A program made the translations under genes and the position numbers. This document shows positions 47,312-55,636 of a stretch of DNA of 64,000 bases, in pieces. Under the pieces are notes generated by a model that saw only the letters and a list, made by a program, of their open reading frames with translations, was not told where the DNA came from and did no database searches. Numbering within the stretch: the first letter of the stretch is position 1; each line of letters opens with the position of its first letter. The stretch is from positions 124,001 to 188,000 of the forward strand of contig JAKBBE010000001.1 of assembly GCA_021826035.1 (NCBI GenBank). Direction: 5' to 3'. This DNA comes from Pseudomonadota bacterium (lineage in GTDB: Bacteria > Pseudomonadota > Gammaproteobacteria > Steroidobacterales > Steroidobacteraceae).

Positions 47312-48199
47312 ATGCGCTCATCCGCCCCAACTGCCGCGCACCGTTTCCCGTCCGCTCCTTTGCTGCTGCTGTGGGCCGCCGTCGGCCTCACCGCGCTGAC
47401 GCCGGCGGCCTACGCCACCACGCCCCCGGCCGTACAGCGCGCGCTCGAGGCCGCCATCAACGGCCCGCAGCGCACCCCGGCGTTCAAGAAGCGCGACCCG
47501 TATCGCCATCCGCTGAAGACATTGGAGTTTTTCGGCATTCGCCCGAACATGCGCGTCATCGAGGTGCTGCCCGGTGGTGGCTGGTACACCGAGATCCTTG
47601 CACCGTTCCTGCATGCTCACGGCCACCTGATCGAGGCCACCGCACCGGTGGCGGGCACCCGCGGCTGGACCCACCGCTCGGCACTGGCGTATGAGCATAA
47701 GCTCGCCGCCGATCCGGCGGTTTACGGCAACGTGCGGCTCGAGCCGTTCGAGCTGCCGGGCTACCTGCACCTCGGTGCACCGGACTCGGCGGACATGGTG
47801 GTCACGTTCAACAACATGCACGACCTGATGTTCGAGAACGTGCATCACGAGGTGACACCGATCTTCTTAGAGACCTTCCTGCGCAGTGCCTATCATGTGC
47901 TGAAGCCCGGCGGAGTGCTCGGCGTGGTCGGGCACCGGTGTGCACCCGGTACGCCGCTGGTGAAGTGCTTCCCGATGGCGCGTCTGCCGCAGGCGTTCGT
48001 GATCCACGAGGCCGAGGCGGCCGGCTTCCGGCTCGCGGCGACCTCGCAGATCCTCGCCAACCCCAAGGATCCACGCAACATCCCGGTGTTCTTCCTGCCG
48101 CCGACACTGGCGGACCGCTCGGCGGCGGCCCGCCGGCACTATGCGGCCATCGGCTACGCCGATGACTACACGCTGAGATTCGTCAAACCGGCCGACTGA
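47312..48199 (+). CDS. Exported methyltransferase-like protein
   Basis: A 295-residue protein with a signal peptide (LLLLWAAVGLTALTPAAYA) and a class I methyltransferase-like fold. Motif I reads MRVIEVLPGGGWYTEILAPF, followed by DMVVTFNNMHDLMF and a typical AYHVLKPGGVLGVVGHR post-motif segment. The combination is odd because SAM is not expected in the periplasm; the domain may bind another ligand or have lost catalysis. Homologues with a signal peptide are known in proteobacteria, but no role is established. The ATG follows GGAGG with eight-base spacing. Confidence 0.8.
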   Translation: MRSSAPTAAHRFPSAPLLLLWAAVGLTALTPAAYATTPPAVQRALEAAINGPQRTPAFKKRDPYRHPLKTLEFFGIRPNMRVIEVLPGGGWYTEILAPFLHAHGHLIEATAPVAGTRGWTHRSALAYEHKLAADPAVYGNVRLEPFELPGYLHLGAPDSADMVVTFNNMHDLMFENVHHEVTPIFLETFLRSAYHVLKPGGVLGVVGHRCAPGTPLVKCFPMARLPQAFVIHEAEAAGFRLAATSQILANPKDPRNIPVFFLPPTLADRSAAARRHYAAIGYADDYTLRFVKPAD

Positions 48200-48235
48200 G
48201 CACCGTGCAGCGGGACGGCGCCCGGCCGTCCCGCT

Positions 48236-49474
48236 TCAGCGCTCCTCGCTCGCACCGATGAATGTGGCGCTCTTGGCCTCCCGGCCGAGCAGCGTCGCGG
48301 CGCTCAGCGCCACCGCCACGATTCCGATCGTCCAGGCGAGGACGGTGCCCAGATCGTGTCCGTGGCGCGCGGCGATGCTCGACTGTAGGGGCGCAAGCAG
48401 CGCCATGGCGAAATTGCCGAACTGATAGGCGAAGGCCGGCAGCACGGCGCGCACTCCGGGCGGGGACAATTCGTTCAGGTGCGCCGGCACGATGCCCCAG
48501 GCGCCCTGGACCATGAACTGCATCAGAAACGCCCCAAGCGCAACCAGCGGTACCGTCGGGGCGTACACCCACAGCGGGATCGCCGGCAGCGCGAGCAGCG
48601 CCGCGCAGGCGATTGCCTTGCGCCGGCCGATGCGCTCGGAGAGCGCCCCGAAGAGCATGCCGCCGAACAGCGCCCCGATATTCATCAGCATCAGCACATC
48701 ATCGGCGCCTGCGCCACCGAGACCGTAGCGCTGGAGCAGGAACGGCTTGTACAGATCCTGTGACCCGTGCGAGAAGGCGTTGAACAGCGCCATCAGCCCG
48801 ATCATGTACAGCAGCGCAGGTGCATTGGCCACGACGATGCGCCCGAGTTCGCGCAGCGAGGCGCGGCGCCGGTGCCGGCCCTCGAGCCAGGCCGGGGATT
48901 CCGCGACGCCGCGGCGAATGTAGAGCACGAGCAGTGCGGGCAGCGCGCCGATGACGAACAGGCCGCGCCAGCCGACGGTGGCGAAGAACAGCCTCGAGAC
49001 CAGGGCGGCGAGCAGGAACCCGAGCACGTAGCCCTCCTGCAGCAGTCCGGAGAAAAACCCGCGACCCTCGGCCGGCAGCGTCTCGAACGCGAGCGCCGCA
49101 CCGACGCCCCACTCCCCGCCCATGGCCAGACCGAATGCCGCGCGCAGCACCAACAGTACGGTGAGGTTCGGTGCAAACGCCGAGGCGAGTTCGATCAGCG
49201 CGTAGGACAGCACGTTGGCGATCAGGATGGGCCGTCGGCCGTACTTCTCCGCGAGCGCCCCGAACAGCAGTGCGCCCACAGGTCGCATCGCCAGTGTCAG
49301 CGTGATGCCGAAGCTCACGGCGGTGAGACTGGCATGAAAGTCCGTGCCGATCGCGTGCAGCGCGACGATAAAGATGAAGAAGTCGAACGCGTCGAGCGTC
49401 CAGCCGCCGAGCGCGGCGAAGTAGGCGTGCCGCTGCGCTCGGGTGAGTTCGGTGAACTTGCGGATCAGTCGCAT
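48236..49474 (-). CDS. MFS transporter, metabolite:H+ symporter type
   Basis: A 412-residue permease with 12 predicted membrane segments. WTLDAFDFFIFIVALHAIG in segment 1 and LAMRPVGALLFGALAEKYGRRPILI (segment 2-3 loop) are typical of the carboxylate/sialate and MHS groups. GLAMGGEWGVGAALAFETLP and GRGFFSGLLQEGYVLGFLLA are further family motifs. The substrate is probably an organic acid but cannot be fixed. It lies 21 bp downstream of the peptide transporter gene, same direction, so they may share a transcript. Confidence 0.9.
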   Translation of the reverse strand: MRLIRKFTELTRAQRHAYFAALGGWTLDAFDFFIFIVALHAIGTDFHASLTAVSFGITLTLAMRPVGALLFGALAEKYGRRPILIANVLSYALIELASAFAPNLTVLLVLRAAFGLAMGGEWGVGAALAFETLPAEGRGFFSGLLQEGYVLGFLLAALVSRLFFATVGWRGLFVIGALPALLVLYIRRGVAESPAWLEGRHRRRASLRELGRIVVANAPALLYMIGLMALFNAFSHGSQDLYKPFLLQRYGLGGAGADDVLMLMNIGALFGGMLFGALSERIGRRKAIACAALLALPAIPLWVYAPTVPLVALGAFLMQFMVQGAWGIVPAHLNELSPPGVRAVLPAFAYQFGNFAMALLAPLQSSIAARHGHDLGTVLAWTIGIVAVALSAATLLGREAKSATFIGASEER

Positions 49475-49495
49475 CGTCGTGCCGCGCGGCGCCCG

Positions 49496-50989
49496 CTACT
49501 GAACGCCGCTCATCAGGCGTTTCACGGCGGGCGTCGCGAGCAGCATCACCACACCACCGATGACACCCCACCAGAACAGCTTCAAGAACAACGCCGGCAG
49601 CGTCGTCAGGTGCGCGGCATTGAAATCGCTGGAAAGCAGTCCGGCCAGAACGCTGCCGAGCGCGAGCGTCAGGAACCACAGGCCCATCGTTTGACCGGCG
49701 AAGCGGCGCGGCGCGAGCTTGGTGGTTGAGGACAGCCCGACTGGCGAGAGGCACAGCTCCCCACAGGCATCCAGAAAGTACGTTGCGGTCAGCCACAGGG
49801 GCGAGACCTGCGCTCCGTGCAGCACGCGCAGCGCGGCCACGTACATCACCCAGAAGCCCGCGCCGAGCAGCAGCAACCCCCAGGCAAATTTCGCCGGCGA
49901 GGACAAGTCACGGCCGCGCCGTCCGAGCCATACCCACAGCGCGGCGAATACCGGGGCGAGCGCGATGACGAACACCGGGTCGATGATCTGCATGTCGCCG
50001 GCGGGCATCTTCCAGCCGAACATGTACCGATCGGTGTACTGCTGGGCGAAGAGGTTGAATGAGGCGAACATCTGCATGTAGCCCATCCAGAACACGGTGG
50101 ACGCGCCGAACAGCACCAGCATGGCGAATACGCGCCGACGCTCCTGGCGCGAGAGGCCCGCAAAGAGCGCCATGTAGAGCAGGTACAGCGCCATCAGCAC
50201 CGCCACCACCCACGAGATCCCTGCCGAGAGGGCCACCGGATCGAAGCGGATCCAGCCGCCGAGGGTCACGCACACCAGCACGATAATCAACGCGACGAAG
50301 GCGGCGAGTGCGAACCATGAGCGCCGCTGCGTGGCCGCGGGCGCCCGACCGCTGTCCCCGAGATAGTGGCGCGTGGCGAGGAACTGCACGACGCCAAACA
50401 GCATGCCCACCGCCGGCAGAGCGAAGCCGGCGTGCCAACCGACATCGCGCGCCACGATCGGCACCAGCAAGGGGCCAAGGAGCGAGCCGAGATTGATGCC
50501 CATGTAGAAGATCGAGAAGCCCGCGTCGCGGCGCGAGCCGCCCTCCGGGTACAGCTCCCCGACGGTGGCACTGACATTGGGCTTGAGCAGCCCGACGCCG
50601 AGCACGTTGAAGACCAGGCCGAGAAAAAATGCGCGCCGGCTGCCGGCGGCGAGCAGCGCGTTGCCGATCATGATGAGGATGCCGCCACCGAGCACCGCGA
50701 GCTGTCCGCCGACCAATCGGTCGGCGATCCAGCCACCGAGCAGCGAGAGCAGGTAGGTGCCGCCGAAGTACAGCCCGACGATGGCGCTGGCATTGCGGTC
50801 GCTGAAGCCGAGGCCGCCGCGACCGCTCGCGGCGACCATGAACAGGATCAGAATGGACTGGATGCCGTAGTAGGTGAACCGCTCCCACATTTCCGTGAAG
50901 AACAGTGTCGCCAGTCCGCGCGGGTGGCCGAACAGCGTCGGCTCGCCCGCCGCGCCGCCGGTGCGCGTGTCGTTATCAGCTGTGCTCAT
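49496..50989 (-). CDS. Proton-dependent oligopeptide transporter (POT/PTR2)
   Basis: A 497-residue inner-membrane symporter for di- and tripeptides. The family motif EMWERFTYYGIQSILILFMV (E-x-x-E-R-F-x-Y-Y) is in segment 1. FSIFYMGINLGSLLGPLLV, then YFLDACGELCLSPVGLSSTTKLAP with the conserved C-terminal Glu region (shown in parts), complete the signature. ATG 50989 is preferred over 50992 because the GGGGG ribosome-binding-like run would otherwise touch the start codon. It lies downstream of tatABC. Confidence 0.95.
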   Translation of the reverse strand: MSTADNDTRTGGAAGEPTLFGHPRGLATLFFTEMWERFTYYGIQSILILFMVAASGRGGLGFSDRNASAIVGLYFGGTYLLSLLGGWIADRLVGGQLAVLGGGILIMIGNALLAAGSRRAFFLGLVFNVLGVGLLKPNVSATVGELYPEGGSRRDAGFSIFYMGINLGSLLGPLLVPIVARDVGWHAGFALPAVGMLFGVVQFLATRHYLGDSGRAPAATQRRSWFALAAFVALIIVLVCVTLGGWIRFDPVALSAGISWVVAVLMALYLLYMALFAGLSRQERRRVFAMLVLFGASTVFWMGYMQMFASFNLFAQQYTDRYMFGWKMPAGDMQIIDPVFVIALAPVFAALWVWLGRRGRDLSSPAKFAWGLLLLGAGFWVMYVAALRVLHGAQVSPLWLTATYFLDACGELCLSPVGLSSTTKLAPRRFAGQTMGLWFLTLALGSVLAGLLSSDFNAAHLTTLPALFLKLFWWGVIGGVVMLLATPAVKRLMSGVQ

Positions 50990-51041
50990 CATCCCCCGCT
51001 GGGTGTTTTTATTGTGCGCCTCAATCGTGCGGTCGCGGCGC

Positions 51042-51812
51042 TCACGACATCGTGCTCGGTTCCTCTCCGTCAGTCGCTGGCGCCGGGCGCACCAGAATGT
51101 TCGCCATGATCACTCCGGCTTCGTACAGCAGGTACATCGGCACGGCCATGATGGACTGCGAGACGGCATCCGGCGGGGTGATGAATGCTGCGACGATGAA
51201 CACTCCGAGCAGCACGTAGCCGCGGATTGAACGCAGCTTCTGCACCGTCACCAGGTTCATCACCACCAGCAGCACCACCGCCACCGGCACTTCGAACGCC
51301 GTCCCGAACGCGAAGAACAGCACCAGCACGAAATCCAGGTACTGCGAGATGTCGGTCATCATCGCGACGCCCTTCGGGGTGGTCGCGGCGAAGAAGTGGA
51401 AGATCGCCGGAAACACCGCGAAGTACGCGAACGTCATGCCGGCATAGAACAGCACGATCGAGGAGATGAGCAGCGGCAGCGCAAAGCGCTTCTCGTGTCG
51501 GTACAGCCCCGGGGCGATGAACGCCCACACCTGGTACAGCACATAGGGCATGGCACCGAACAGCGCAACGAAGAAAGCGAGCTTGAACGGTGTGGTGAAC
51601 GGTGTGGCCACCCCCGTGGCGATCAGGCTCGCGCCCTTCGGCAGCATCTTCAGCAGCGGTTCGGCGAGCCAGCTGAACAGCTGATTGGCGTACAGCGCGC
51701 ACGGCACGAACAGGATGCCGATGGCGACCAGGGCACGGATCAAGCGCTCGCGCAGCTCGAGCAGATGCGAGATCAGCGTGCCTTCGGCCAGGCTGTCAGG
51801 CTCTGGGCTCAT
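51042..51812 (-). CDS. tatC: Twin-arginine translocase subunit TatC
   Basis: A 256-residue, six-helix core receptor of the Tat translocase. LISHLLELRERLIRALVAIG near residue 13 with the conserved E-R, FKLAFFVALFGAMPYVLYQVWAFIAPGLY (in parts) with P and F-APGL, and AAFITPPDAVSQSIMAVPMY are diagnostic. Overlaps the end of tatB by 17 bp. Two predicted Tat substrates, the rhamnosidase and the propeller hydrolase, occur in this window. Confidence 0.98.
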   Translation of the reverse strand: MSPEPDSLAEGTLISHLLELRERLIRALVAIGILFVPCALYANQLFSWLAEPLLKMLPKGASLIATGVATPFTTPFKLAFFVALFGAMPYVLYQVWAFIAPGLYRHEKRFALPLLISSIVLFYAGMTFAYFAVFPAIFHFFAATTPKGVAMMTDISQYLDFVLVLFFAFGTAFEVPVAVVLLVVMNLVTVQKLRSIRGYVLLGVFIVAAFITPPDAVSQSIMAVPMYLLYEAGVIMANILVRPAPATDGEEPSTMS

Positions 51813-52173
51813 GGGTCCGCGAGGCGTCGGGGGGCAGGTCGGCCGTCTCCGGTGGTGTCGGATGGGCCGGCGGCTCGGCCGATTCGGCGGGCTCCACGGC
51901 GGCCGCGGGCGATGTGAAGTCCGGGTAGGCCGTCTCGGGATGCTGTGTCTGCGTGGCCGGCTCGGCGTCCTCGGTCGCGGCCGGCGCCGTACGGCGCCGG
52001 TCCTCGAAATCCAGCTCCTCTTCCAGCTGATCCTGGAACTGCCGCGCCATGGCGCGTGCCCGGCCGACCCAGCGTCCCACTCGGCGTACGACGCCGGGGA
52101 GTCTCTCCGGACCCAGCACGATCAGGGCCAGGACCAGAATGACGAGGATTTCGGAAAAGCCGAAGTCGAACAT
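51796..52173 (-). CDS. tatB: Sec-independent translocase subunit TatB
   Basis: A 125-residue subunit: MFDFGFSEILVILVLALIVLGPERLP is the standard N-terminal membrane helix, hinge and Glu/Pro sequence (in parts). The amphipathic helix with RRVGRWVGRARAMARQFQDQ follows, then a long Glu/Pro/Ala-rich tail that is natively variable. It binds Tat signal peptides together with TatC. Confidence 0.97.
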   Translation of the reverse strand: MFDFGFSEILVILVLALIVLGPERLPGVVRRVGRWVGRARAMARQFQDQLEEELDFEDRRRTAPAATEDAEPATQTQHPETAYPDFTSPAAAVEPAESAEPPAHPTPPETADLPPDASRTHEPRA

Positions 52174-52257
52174 GGCCTCTCAGCGCATGCCTGGAGCGCA
52201 GAGCGGGCTGGTACCGGCCGCAGCCGGCCCGTCCGGACCGCTAATGCGCCGCGGGCC

Positions 52258-52515
52258 TCAGGTGTTGCGGCCGCCCTTGGAGGCCTGGGCGTTGCCCTTC
52301 AGCGATTCGGGGAATTCGGCGTCGGCCGCATCGGAGCGAATCTGCCGGGCCTCGGTGCTCGAGGCAGACTCTTCCTTGTCACCCTCGTTCATCGCCTTTT
52401 TGAAACCCCGCACCGCATGGCCGAGATCGTCACCGATCGTACGCAGCTTCTTGCCGCCGAAGATCAGCAACACGACGACCAGGATGACCAGCAGGGTTTT
52501 GAAATCGAAATCCAT
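52258..52515 (-). CDS. tatA: Sec-independent translocase subunit TatA
   Basis: An 85-residue pore-forming subunit. One short membrane helix ([19 protein letters not shown]), the hinge G, and the amphipathic helix [20 protein letters not shown] are typical. It is the first gene of the tatABC operon, 84 bp upstream of tatB. Confidence 0.97.
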   Translation of the reverse strand: MDFDFKTLLVILVVVLLIFGGKKLRTIGDDLGHAVRGFKKAMNEGDKEESASSTEARQIRSDAADAEFPESLKGNAQASKGGRNT

Positions 52516-52647
52516 ACGTTCTGGACTCCGCTTGCGCGAGAAAACACTAAAGAAATGATCAACGTCCCATCATAGGCCAATTGGCGGGCATGGGCCGAGA
52601 AAGTTTCTGCGTATCGGCATCCGTGTAAACCGCAATGCGCGCCTCGC

Positions 52648-53085
52648 TCAGCTCTCCAGCCAGAACGTCACTGGGCCGTCGTTGACCAGCTCCACCTGCA
52701 TGTCCGCCCCGAAGGCCCCGCTGGCCACGGGCCTGTGCCGGGACTCGGCCTGGCGCAGCAGATACGCGAACAGCTCGCGTGCCGGCGCCGGCGCCGCCGC
52801 CGCGCTGAAGCTCGCCCGGGTGCCGTGGCGCGTATCGGCCGCCAGCGTGAACTGCGGCACCAGGAGCAGGCCGCCCCCGTGCTCGCGCAGCGAGCGGTTC
52901 ATGCGGCCGGCAGCATCCGGGAAGATTCGATAGCCCAGCAGGCGCTCGAGCAGCCGGTCCGCCGCGGCCGGCGTGTCCTCGCGCCGTACCCCAATCAGCG
53001 CCAGCATGCCCGGGCCGATCGCCCCGAGGCTTTGGCCCGCGACGCGCACCTCGGCGCCGGTGACGCGCTGGATCAGCGCGATCAC
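52648..53085 (-). CDS. dtd: D-aminoacyl-tRNA deacylase
   Basis: A 145-residue homodimeric editing enzyme that hydrolyses D-amino acids from tRNA. MIALIQRVTGAEVRVAGQ is the usual start. The active-site motif reads VPQFTLAADTRHGTRASF, where most family members have SQFTL, and the cross-subunit loop is LVNDGPVTFWLES, with the Gly-cisPro pair GP. The Ser-to-Pro change beside the active-site Gln is unusual but does not remove the Thr. The 132 bp between tatA and dtd hold no gene. Confidence 0.96.
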   Translation of the reverse strand: MIALIQRVTGAEVRVAGQSLGAIGPGMLALIGVRREDTPAAADRLLERLLGYRIFPDAAGRMNRSLREHGGGLLLVPQFTLAADTRHGTRASFSAAAAPAPARELFAYLLRQAESRHRPVASGAFGADMQVELVNDGPVTFWLES

Positions 53086-53166
53086 GCCGTTTTCGCCCGG
53101 CTGGCGTCCGAGGTGGCCGCTCCGATAAGATCCGAGACTGCTTTGCGCACTGAGCCGGAGATCACC

Positions 53167-53832
53167 ATGTCGGAACTTTGGCTGGATTGGTACGTGCGTT
53201 TGGGTCGGCGGTTCGCCATGGCGGCGGCCTTCGGGGCGTGCGCGTTGCTCGCGGCACCTGCGCCGGCCCAGCAGCCCCCCGTGGGCAACGCGCAGCAGGG
53301 CAAGATCATCGGGTACACCTGCCTAGGCTGTCACGGTATCGAAGGATACCGCAACGCCTACCCCGACTACGCCGTGCCGCGGCTGCGGGGCCAGTCGGTG
53401 ACGTACCTGATGAGCGCCCTGCAGGAATACCGCGACGGACAGCGCGCCTATCCCACCATGCATCTGCAGGCGCTGTCGCTCTCGGCGCAGCAGATCGCCG
53501 ACGTGGCGGCCTATCTCGGCGGGAAACCCGTGACGGCCAAGCCGGTCCCGGCCGCCGCGGTGCCCGCGGCGGCCAGCGTGTGCGCCTCGTGCCACGGCAG
53601 CAACGGCATTGGAGTCGCCCCGATGTATCCGACCCTGGCCGGACAGCACGAGAGTTATCTGATCCGGGTCCTGCACGAATACCAGAGCGGCTACCGCCAG
53701 AATCCCATCATGAGCGGTATCGCGCATTCACTGACCAATGCGCAGATCCGCATTGTGGCGGCGTACTTCAGTCATCTGAAGCCCGGGCTGCACACCGTGC
53801 CGCGGCCTTATACGCGCTGGTCCGGTCGCTAA
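53167..53832 (+). CDS. Dihaem cytochrome c4-type protein
   Basis: A 221-residue periplasmic or membrane-attached electron carrier. An N-terminal signal sequence (FAMAAAFGACALLAAPAPA) is followed by two c-type haem domains: CLGCH at Cys52-His56 and CASCH at Cys139-His143. Probable axial Met ligands are in YPTMHLQAL (Met98) and NPIMSGIAH. Two similar halves are the mark of cytochrome c4, which feeds electrons to terminal oxidases. The ATG at 53167 has GGAG six bases upstream. It is divergent from dtd, 81 bp apart. Confidence 0.93.
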   Translation: MSELWLDWYVRLGRRFAMAAAFGACALLAAPAPAQQPPVGNAQQGKIIGYTCLGCHGIEGYRNAYPDYAVPRLRGQSVTYLMSALQEYRDGQRAYPTMHLQALSLSAQQIADVAAYLGGKPVTAKPVPAAAVPAAASVCASCHGSNGIGVAPMYPTLAGQHESYLIRVLHEYQSGYRQNPIMSGIAHSLTNAQIRIVAAYFSHLKPGLHTVPRPYTRWSGR

Positions 53833-53857
53833 GGTCGACCGGCCTCTGCGACAACAC

Positions 53858-53888
53858 GGTCCGGGAAGGGCCTCACCCTTCCCGGACC
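53858..53888 (+). terminator. Perfect 13-bp hairpin after the cytochrome gene
   Basis: GGTCCGGGAAGGG (53858-53870), loop cctca, and CCCTTCCCGGACC (53876-53888). It lies 26 bp after the stop of the cytochrome gene. No T-tract follows, but the stem is strong. Confidence 0.6.
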
Positions 53889-54025
53889 GCAATACACCGG
53901 CCGGGGAACCGGTGTCGGCTGGGCGCGACCCGCGCCCTTGATCAGTTCACGGCGATGAACGCGGGCCGCCCGCGTGCTGCTCCTGCCGTGGCCGTCCGTC
54001 CCTGCTCCACTCGTCGCTTGCCGCG

Positions 54026-54059
54026 GATGTCTGGGCGGCCGCTCGGCCGCCCAGACATC
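54026..54059. terminator. Perfect 16-bp hairpin after the Do-type protease gene
   Basis: GATGTCTGGGCGGCCG (54026-54041) pairs with CGGCCGCCCAGACATC (54044-54059), leaving a two-base centre. It begins 4 bp past the stop of the leftward protease gene and faces the convergent cytochrome gene, so it can serve both directions. No gene lies in 53833-54062. Confidence 0.6.
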
Positions 54060-54062
54060 GTT

Positions 54063-55517
54063 TCACTGCACGCCGACCGGCACGAAGATCCGCGAGTCGC
54101 CGCGCTGGATCAGCAGCGCCACGTGACCCTTGGACTTCGCCACGGCACCGGCCAGCTGGGCGGGCGTGGACACCGGCGCTCCGTTGGCCGAGAGGACGAT
54201 GTCCCCCGGCTCGATGCCCGCATCCTCCGCCGGCCCGCTCACGCCCTGCACGATCACCCCGCCGTGCGTGTTGTCCTGCTGCTGCTCATCCGGCGTCAGC
54301 GCCCGCACGATCAGTCCGAGCCTTCCGCCCGGCCGCGCGGCGCTGCCGGCGGCCGCCACCAGGTTGTTGCCCATCGACCCGAGGGTCGCGATGACGTGCT
54401 TCTCGGCATGATTGCGCCAGATCGTCAGGTTCACCTTGCTGCCCGGCATCAGGCTCGCGACGCGCACCGGCAGGTCGTTCGAGTTCTCGATCTTCTGCCC
54501 GTTGAGCGCGATGATGACATCGCCGGGCCGGATGCCGGCGGCCTGCGCGGGGCTGCCCGGGTTGACGCTCGAGACCAGCGCACCTTCCGGCTCAGGCAGA
54601 CCGAAGGAATCGGCGAGTCCCTGGTCGACGGGCTGGATGTAGATGCCGAGCTCGCCGCGGCGCACATGCCCGGTGGCGATCAGCTGGTCGGCGACGTGCA
54701 TGGCCACGTTGATCGGAATCGAGAACGACAGGCCCATGTAGCCGCCGGAACGGCTGTAGATCTGCGAGTTGATCCCGACCACCTGGCCCTGCATGTTGAA
54801 CAGCGGGCCGCCGGAGTTGCCCGGGTTGATCGGCACGTCGGTCTGGATGAACGGCACGTAATTCGAATGTGGCAACATGCGCCCCTTGGCGCTGACGATG
54901 CCGGCGGTGGCGCTGTTCTTCAGGCCGAACGGCGCACCGATGGCGAGCACCCACTGCCCGACTTCGAGTTTGTTCGAATTCCCGACGTTCACCGTCGGCA
55001 GGTTATTGGCGGCGATCTTGATCACCGCCACGTCGGAGACCTTGTCGATGCCGATGACTTTGCCGGGGAACTGCCGTCGATCGCGCAGCTGAACGGTGAT
55101 CTTGCTCGCGCCCGCCACGACGTGCGCGTTGGTCAGGATCAGGCCGTTCGGGCGGATGATGAAGCCGGAGCCCTCGCCCTCGATCGGCCCTTGCTGCGGC
55201 GCTTGGAACGGGAAATTGTGGAAGAACGGCGCGAACGGGCTGTTCTGGCCGAACGGCGCGCTCTGCGTGCCGGCGCTCGGGGACTTCTCGATGACGCGGA
55301 TGCTCACCACGGCCGGGCCGTAGCGCTTGACCAGGGTCGAGAAGTCCGGCAGAACAACCGCGACACCGCCCTGTGTGGCGCTCGAGGTCAAGCCCGCCGG
55401 CGGCGTCGTGGCTTGTGCGGCGCGCACACCGTAGAGGGCGGCCAGCGGGGCGGCACCGATCAGCGCGCCGAGCGCGGCGGCGATCAGTGGATTTCGAATC
55501 ACATTCCTCATGGTCAT
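54063..55517 (-). CDS. Do-family periplasmic serine protease (DegP/DegQ/MucD type)
   Basis: A 484-residue quality-control protease/chaperone. An N-terminal hydrophobic segment exports or anchors it. The trypsin-like domain has His132 (LTNAHVV), Asp162 (VSDVAVIKI) and Ser235 (NPGNSGGPLF); all three are intact. Two PDZ domains follow, starting near LGIYIQPVDQGLAD and RLGLIVRALTPDE. A Phe/Pro-rich loop (APFFHNFPFQAPQQ) precedes the catalytic His. The ATG at 55517 has AGAGG six bases upstream; further upstream in-frame codons are rejected. A CTTAAG-N5-CTTAAG box lies 67 bp upstream, suggesting control by a PmrA/QseB-type regulator. Confidence 0.95.
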   Translation of the reverse strand: MTMRNVIRNPLIAAALGALIGAAPLAALYGVRAAQATTPPAGLTSSATQGGVAVVLPDFSTLVKRYGPAVVSIRVIEKSPSAGTQSAPFGQNSPFAPFFHNFPFQAPQQGPIEGEGSGFIIRPNGLILTNAHVVAGASKITVQLRDRRQFPGKVIGIDKVSDVAVIKIAANNLPTVNVGNSNKLEVGQWVLAIGAPFGLKNSATAGIVSAKGRMLPHSNYVPFIQTDVPINPGNSGGPLFNMQGQVVGINSQIYSRSGGYMGLSFSIPINVAMHVADQLIATGHVRRGELGIYIQPVDQGLADSFGLPEPEGALVSSVNPGSPAQAAGIRPGDVIIALNGQKIENSNDLPVRVASLMPGSKVNLTIWRNHAEKHVIATLGSMGNNLVAAAGSAARPGGRLGLIVRALTPDEQQQDNTHGGVIVQGVSGPAEDAGIEPGDIVLSANGAPVSTPAQLAGAVAKSKGHVALLIQRGDSRIFVPVGVQ

Positions 55518-55583
55518 ATCAGCCTCTGCACATCCGATGGTCTGGACACGAACGAATCTGGGGTTTGACGATACCCGTGCAAC

Positions 55584-55600
55584 CTTAAGCAACCCTTAAG
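55584..55600. promoter_or_regulatory. PmrA/QseB-type box upstream of the Do-type protease
   Basis: CTTAAG (55584-55589), five bases, CTTAAG (55595-55600). This is a perfect match to the CTTAAG-N5-CTTAAG binding pattern of PmrA/BasR and QseB. On the minus strand a TATCGT -10-like hexamer follows about 11 bp downstream, towards the protease gene. Confidence 0.65.
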
Positions 55601-55636
55601 ACCCGGCCGTTGGCGGGCTGCGTCGCCGTTATCCGC

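Noticed and set aside
53178..55568. A 796-codon open frame on the plus strand through the cytochrome and protease genes
   Set aside because: It runs out of frame across the cytochrome gene and antisense to the protease, both with clear catalytic or haem motifs; its translation is Arg/Ala-rich without any family match.
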